A DNA stretch of 9,774 bases from Afipia sp. (GTDB taxonomy: Bacteria; Pseudomonadota; Alphaproteobacteria; Rhizobiales; Xanthobacteraceae), in assembly GCA_020056155.1 (NCBI GenBank), contig JAGVII010000344.1:1-9774 (forward strand). The letters run 5' to 3'. Made by a program: the position numbers and the translations under genes. Position 1 is the first letter of the stretch. The number at the start of each line of letters is the position of its first letter. This document shows positions 6,455 through 9,774 of this stretch, piece by piece. The notes below the pieces were generated by a model. It was not told where the DNA came from. It saw only the letters and a list, made by a program, of their open reading frames with translations, and did no database searches.

Positions 6455-7672
6455 CTAGCCCGCGCTGGCCGGCGACGGCGCACCATTCGTGGCAGGCGTC
6501 TCGTCGGCCAGGCCATACACACGCTCGGCGGCGGAAAATCCCGCCACCGAAAACAGGCCGAGGTCGGTCCAGCCGCCATCGACATGACTGGCGAATTCGG
6601 TGGACGCCAGCACCGTGCGGTTGAGACGTCCGGCGATCTTCTCGATACGGGCGGCCAGATTCACCGCCGGACCGATGCAGGTGAAATCGAGCCGGTCGCC
6701 GCCGCCGATATTGCCGTACAGCACCTTGCCCACATGCAGCGCCAGCCCGAACCGGAAGTTGCCGAGCGTTTCGCGCTCATAGGCATAACTCATCGCCGCC
6801 ACGCTGACGCGGCACGCGCGCGCAGCCTCCAGCGCGCGCCGGCAGACCGTTGCGGTGTCGCCTTCCTTGTCGGTGATGGGAAACACCGCGAGCAGGCCGT
6901 CGCCCATGAATTTCAGGACCTCGCCGCCATGATCCAGGATCGCCGGGACCTGACAATCGAAATAGGTGTTGAGCACATCGACCATGGCTTCGGACGACAG
7001 CCGGTCCGACAGCGGCGTGAAGCCGCGCAGGTCCGACAGCCAGATCGCCGCATACATCGACTCCGTATGGCCTCGCCGGATTTGCCCGGCGAGAATCCGC
7101 GCCCCGGCGCGGGCTCCGACATAATTGTCGAGCAGCCCGGCCGCCATTCGCCGCAGCAGCCAGATCTCGATCATGCGCGTGAGAACCGGCAGCAGCGATC
7201 TCAGGCCGTCGAGTTGCCCCTCGCTGAACCCGTCGGGATGTTCCGTTATCCAGCTCGACGCATGAATGTCGCCGTCCGACATGCGAAGCGGAAGCGCGAT
7301 GTAATCGGTCGCACCGCTGGTACGCATTTCAGCCAGAAACGGCGAGTTGCCGACATCCTCGTCCAACAACCGCCGCCGCACCTCCAGCCCATGCTCGAAC
7401 ACGGTGGCAAGCGGGCTCGAGAGATAGTCGTCGGTCTCCTCGGACCCGTAGGCCATGCTGCCCATGGTCACGCCGGAGCCGCGCCGCCAGATGAAATTGC
7501 GGCCGACCAAGTTGGGATGAAGCATGGTGACGAACACGCCGACCCGCGACAACGGCAGTCCGCCATCAATCATGCGTTCGCACGTCTCGGTCACGAACTC
7601 ATCGACGCGCCTTGCCGACTGGGCTCCGTTGAGGAGCCAGTCCGTGACGTCTTGAAGGTTTACAGCCTGCAT
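6455..7672 (-). CDS. Class III adenylate cyclase (CHD domain) with an N-terminal sensor-like region
   Basis: This 405-residue protein probably makes cAMP from ATP. The C-terminal CHD catalytic domain (about 205-390) has all key residues: metal-binding Asp in WLSDLRGFT (D214) and KFMGDG (D258), adenine-specifying Lys (K254) and Asp/Thr in LDFTCIGPAVNLAAR (D329, T331), and transition-state Asn and Arg (N338, R342). Lys plus Asp/Thr points to ATP, not GTP. The first ~170 residues resemble a soluble GAF-like or helical sensor; there is no transmembrane segment, so it is cytosolic. The start at 7672 (MQAVNLQDV) coincides with the beginning of the conserved region, but its Shine-Dalgarno is poor. 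An in-frame ATG at 7744 would add 24 residues of low-complexity appearance and overlap the upstream gene's stop by 17 bp, so translational coupling from that gene is possible. The signal sensed is unknown. Confidence 0.92.
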   Translation of the reverse strand: MQAVNLQDVTDWLLNGAQSARRVDEFVTETCERMIDGGLPLSRVGVFVTMLHPNLVGRNFIWRRGSGVTMGSMAYGSEETDDYLSSPLATVFEHGLEVRRRLLDEDVGNSPFLAEMRTSGATDYIALPLRMSDGDIHASSWITEHPDGFSEGQLDGLRSLLPVLTRMIEIWLLRRMAAGLLDNYVGARAGARILAGQIRRGHTESMYAAIWLSDLRGFTPLSDRLSSEAMVDVLNTYFDCQVPAILDHGGEVLKFMGDGLLAVFPITDKEGDTATVCRRALEAARACRVSVAAMSYAYERETLGNFRFGLALHVGKVLYGNIGGGDRLDFTCIGPAVNLAARIEKIAGRLNRTVLASTEFASHVDGGWTDLGLFSVAGFSAAERVYGLADETPATNGAPSPASAG

Positions 7673-7727
7673 GCTCTCGTTTTGCGACGGCAGACCGGGC
7701 CTGGTCAAGATCGATGACGGCCCGCGC

Positions 7728-8933
7728 TCACCACAAATCGCCATAGTTCGGGAACTTCTTCAGCGTGGCGTCATAACGCACCGGCTGCAGCCACGGCAGG
7801 GCCACTTTCATGACGGGATTCACCATCGGCGAGACGTGGCGCACGTAGAGATCGAGCGGGTCGAGCCGGTGTCCGTACCGCAGCTTCGGATCGTAGTTGA
7901 GGCCGCTGCTGCGGATCCATTTAAATCCGCGCGCGATCGCCCAGGTCGTCATGTCCCGGATCACGTAGTGATAGAGGTGCAGATCGAGCGCGACGGCATA
8001 GTCGAAGCCGAGATATTCGGAGAACAGCTGGTCCTCCTGGACCATGAACATGCCGAACGCAGCCAGCCTGTTGCCCCTGTGCCAGAGCAGGAAACGGACC
8101 TTGTCTTTCATGCGCGCGCTCAACAGGCGGAAATAATCCCTGGTCAGTTTCTCGAAGCGAAGTTTTGAGCGTTCGTACACCTGCAGATAGAGCGGATAAA
8201 TCTCGTCAAGCTGAGCCGAGATATCGTCGGTGACGCTCATGCGGATGCCCTCGCCTGCCGTTGCCCTGAGATTCTTGCGGAAGTGACGGCGTGCGTTACC
8301 GCTCATGGCCGTCGAGACGTAAGATTCGAAGCTGTCATAATCGACATTGAGCTTGGTCATCGGCATGCTCGGAACGCGGACAAATCCAGCCGTCACGAAA
8401 CATTCGAGCGCGTCACGGTACCGCGCCGGAAACTCCTTCAGAACGATGAGATCCGCGCCGAGCGCCCGCGCATGTTTGACAATCGCCCGCGACAGCGATT
8501 CCGCTGCAACAACGGCCGGCAAGTCGTCCGCGTGGGAAAGATGCCCTTCGCCGGCGGAGCAACCGACCATCAGGGTTCGCAATTTGAGAAACCGCGGGCT
8601 GATCCGGCGGATGAGCGAGACCCAGCGCACCCGTTCCGATTTTACGCCTTCCAGAATGTCCTGATCGACCAGAAAGAACGGCTGGATCGCCCGTATTTTT
8701 CCGGTGTCATCGACAATGGCGAAATACCGGTATTCGAACCTGTCCCTGAGCGCGTCCTCAACAATCTCGTAATAGCGATGATCCTTCCGCTCGCGGGCGA
8801 ACATCGACTGCCAGACGGCGCAGGATTTCAGGTCGTCGCGCGTGACGATCTGCACTGAAAACGGCATCCTGCTTGAGGCGGCATGCGTATCCATGACCCA
8901 TGTCCGGCAAGCCTCGCGCCACAGGCGGCGCAT
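7728..8933 (-). CDS. GNAT/FemAB-like acyltransferase (BioF2-like acetyltransferase domain), substrate unknown
   Basis: This roughly 401-residue soluble protein resembles the duplicated GNAT fold of the Acetyltransf_6 / FemAB-like group. The second half (about residues 205-365) carries the family pattern: a basic stretch GNARRHFRKNLRA (212-224), a helix ending YLQVYERSK, a strand-rich FLLWHRGNRLAAFGMF, and DLHLYHYVIRDM followed by WAIARGFKWIRSSG. Such proteins transfer acyl or aminoacyl groups to cell-envelope or small-molecule acceptors; the substrate here is not visible. No signal peptide or membrane helix is seen. An ATG at 8942 is also open, but ATG 8933 has AGGGG 9 bases upstream, so it is preferred. 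ATG 8894 and 8867 are further in-frame options, the last just before the conserved MPFSVQ. It lies 138 bp after aroC on the same strand and its stop overlaps the optional cyclase start. Confidence 0.82.
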   Translation of the reverse strand: MRRLWREACRTWVMDTHAASSRMPFSVQIVTRDDLKSCAVWQSMFARERKDHRYYEIVEDALRDRFEYRYFAIVDDTGKIRAIQPFFLVDQDILEGVKSERVRWVSLIRRISPRFLKLRTLMVGCSAGEGHLSHADDLPAVVAAESLSRAIVKHARALGADLIVLKEFPARYRDALECFVTAGFVRVPSMPMTKLNVDYDSFESYVSTAMSGNARRHFRKNLRATAGEGIRMSVTDDISAQLDEIYPLYLQVYERSKLRFEKLTRDYFRLLSARMKDKVRFLLWHRGNRLAAFGMFMVQEDQLFSEYLGFDYAVALDLHLYHYVIRDMTTWAIARGFKWIRSSGLNYDPKLRYGHRLDPLDLYVRHVSPMVNPVMKVALPWLQPVRYDATLKKFPNYGDLW

Positions 8934-9072
8934 CGCGGCCATCCCCTGTCAGGATCGCCGACAACATACTGGTCAGGACACCAACGCCGCAGATCGGGGT
9001 TGTTTCCGCGGCCCGGCCGAATTCGTTCGCAGCCACAAGCCGCGAAAACCGGAAGATCGTCCGCAGAAGATG
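8934..9072 (-). other. Gap between aroC and the acyltransferase gene
   Basis: This short gap on the minus-strand side holds the AGGGG ribosome binding site at 8947-8943 and a GC-rich self-complementary patch near 9008-9020. No clear terminator for aroC (only a weak CGGA/TCCG stem followed by GTTTTC at about 9065-9048) and no clear promoter were seen. Read-through from aroC is possible. Confidence 0.4.
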
Positions 9073-9774
9073 TTAGCCGCCGACCTGCCCGCGATGGCGC
9101 AGCAAATGATCGGCGATGACGCAGGCCATCATCGCCTCGCCGACCGGAACCGCGCGAATGCCGACGCAGGGATCATGGCGGCCCTTGGTCATGATGTCGG
9201 TGTCCGCGCCGGATTTATCGATGGTGCGCCGTGGCGTCAGGATCGACGATGTCGGCTTCACCGCGAAGCGCGCCACCACCGGCTGTCCGGTCGAGATGCC
9301 GCCGAGAATGCCGCCGGCGTGGTTGGAGAGGAACACCGGGCCGTTGTTGCCCATGCGCATCTCGTCGGCGTTTTCCTCGCCGTGCAGTTCGGCCGCGCCA
9401 AAACCCGCGCCGATCTCGACGCCCTTCACCGCATTGATGCTCATCATCGCCATCGCGAGATCGCTGTCGAGCTTGCCGTAGATCGGCGCACCCAATCCGG
9501 CCGGAACGCCTTCGGCGACAACCTCGATCACGGCACCGATCGACGAGCCGCGCTTGCGGATGTCGTCGAGATACTCGGCGAAGAATTCGGCCTTGGCCTT
9601 GTCCGGACAGAAGAACGGATTGCGGCCGACCTCGTCCCAGTCCCACGCCGCGCGGTCGATCTTGTGCGGACCCATTTGCACCAGCGCGCCGCGCACCTTC
9701 ACGTCGGGCATGATCTTGCGCGCGACGGCACCGGCCGCGACCCGCGCCGCGGTCTCGCGCGCGCTGGAGCGCCC
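9073..9774 (-). CDS. aroC: Chorismate synthase, C-terminal part (5' end outside the window)
   Basis: The frame is open from the right edge to the TAA at 9075-9073, giving the last 233 residues. The product is an FMN-dependent enzyme that converts 5-enolpyruvylshikimate-3-phosphate to chorismate, the last shared step of aromatic amino-acid synthesis in the cytosol. Recognisable family stretches in order are [16 protein letters not shown] at the very edge, [64 protein letters not shown] and the C-terminal signature [15 protein letters not shown]. All are near-identical to known AroC proteins. The ATG at 9711 lies inside the gene and is not the start, because the family sequence continues upstream of it. 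The gene ends HRGQVGG, a normal end for short AroC forms. The 5' part and its promoter lie to the right. Confidence 0.97.
   Translation of the reverse strand, partial: GRSSARETAARVAAGAVARKIMPDVKVRGALVQMGPHKIDRAAWDWDEVGRNPFFCPDKAKAEFFAEYLDDIRKRGSSIGAVIEVVAEGVPAGLGAPIYGKLDSDLAMAMMSINAVKGVEIGAGFGAAELHGEENADEMRMGNNGPVFLSNHAGGILGGISTGQPVVARFAVKPTSSILTPRRTIDKSGADTDIMTKGRHDPCVGIRAVPVGEAMMACVIADHLLRHRGQVGG

Noticed and set aside
6334..6585. N-terminal 84-residue extension of the ClC frame
   Set aside because: The extension overlaps the 3' end of the cyclase gene in another frame, is Arg/Pro/Ala-rich, and is not part of the ClC fold; the start at 6333 leaves a normal-length protein.
6332..7717. 461-codon plus-strand open frame opposite the adenylate cyclase
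   Set aside because: Low-complexity Arg/His/Gln-rich translation, no family resemblance, and the opposite strand encodes a cyclase with every catalytic residue.
8758..9036. 92-codon minus-strand frame overlapping the acyltransferase start
   Set aside because: It overlaps the conserved acyltransferase sequence out of frame and shows no domain.
9709..9711. ATG in the aroC frame as gene start
   Set aside because: The 21 codons upstream to the window edge encode [16 protein letters not shown] and match chorismate synthase, so this methionine is internal.
1..9774. CRISPR array, insertion sequence, tRNA, or new defence-type system
   Set aside because: No spaced direct repeats, transposase-like proteins, terminal inverted repeats or tRNA-like cloverleaf were seen; all gene products belong to ordinary chromosomal families.

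Overview
The window is high-GC with dense, bidirectional coding and weak Shine-Dalgarno sites. The proteins look like those of an alphaproteobacterium in the Bradyrhizobium / Rhodopseudomonas / Nitrobacter group (Hyphomicrobiales). This placement rests on protein style (DUF1194 von Willebrand protein, chemoreceptors ending in IRAA/VRAA without a C-terminal pentapeptide, CHD-type cyclase, FemAB/GNAT-type protein) and not on a marker-gene comparison. No phage, transposon, tRNA, rRNA or CRISPR signature was seen.

Layout. Left edge, minus strand: the first 150 residues of a secreted von Willebrand factor A (DUF1194) protein, which runs off the window. A 328-bp divergent intergenic region separates it from two tandem plus-strand chemoreceptor genes (560 and 563 aa). 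These are clear paralogues: their cytoplasmic signalling halves are nearly alike and their periplasmic sensor halves differ. Each gene ends in a strong intrinsic terminator, so they are probably separate transcripts. Their upstream regions nevertheless share two elements: a CtrA-like TTTAC(C/G)AACATTTCAC box 158-190 bp upstream, and a small GTC-AGAAA-GAC hairpin next to the ribosome binding site.

From about 4.56 kb to the right edge all genes are on the minus strand. In transcription order they are aroC (chorismate synthase, 5' end outside the window), a GNAT/FemAB-like acyltransferase, a class III adenylate cyclase with a sensor-like N-terminal region, and a ClC-family anion transporter with a tandem CBS tail. 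The last one converges on the second chemoreceptor gene. The acyltransferase and cyclase are close or overlapping and may be co-transcribed. aroC is separated from them by about 140 bp.

How they fit together. The receptors feed an unseen CheA/CheW system elsewhere. The cyclase makes a second messenger, probably cAMP. The ClC protein moves anions and may sense adenine nucleotides through its CBS pair. Any functional link between these genes is inference from proximity. I found no convincing new multi-gene system. The most interesting signals are the shared regulatory elements of the two receptor genes, a 19-bp palindrome upstream of the first, and the atypical selectivity and proton-pathway residues of the ClC protein.
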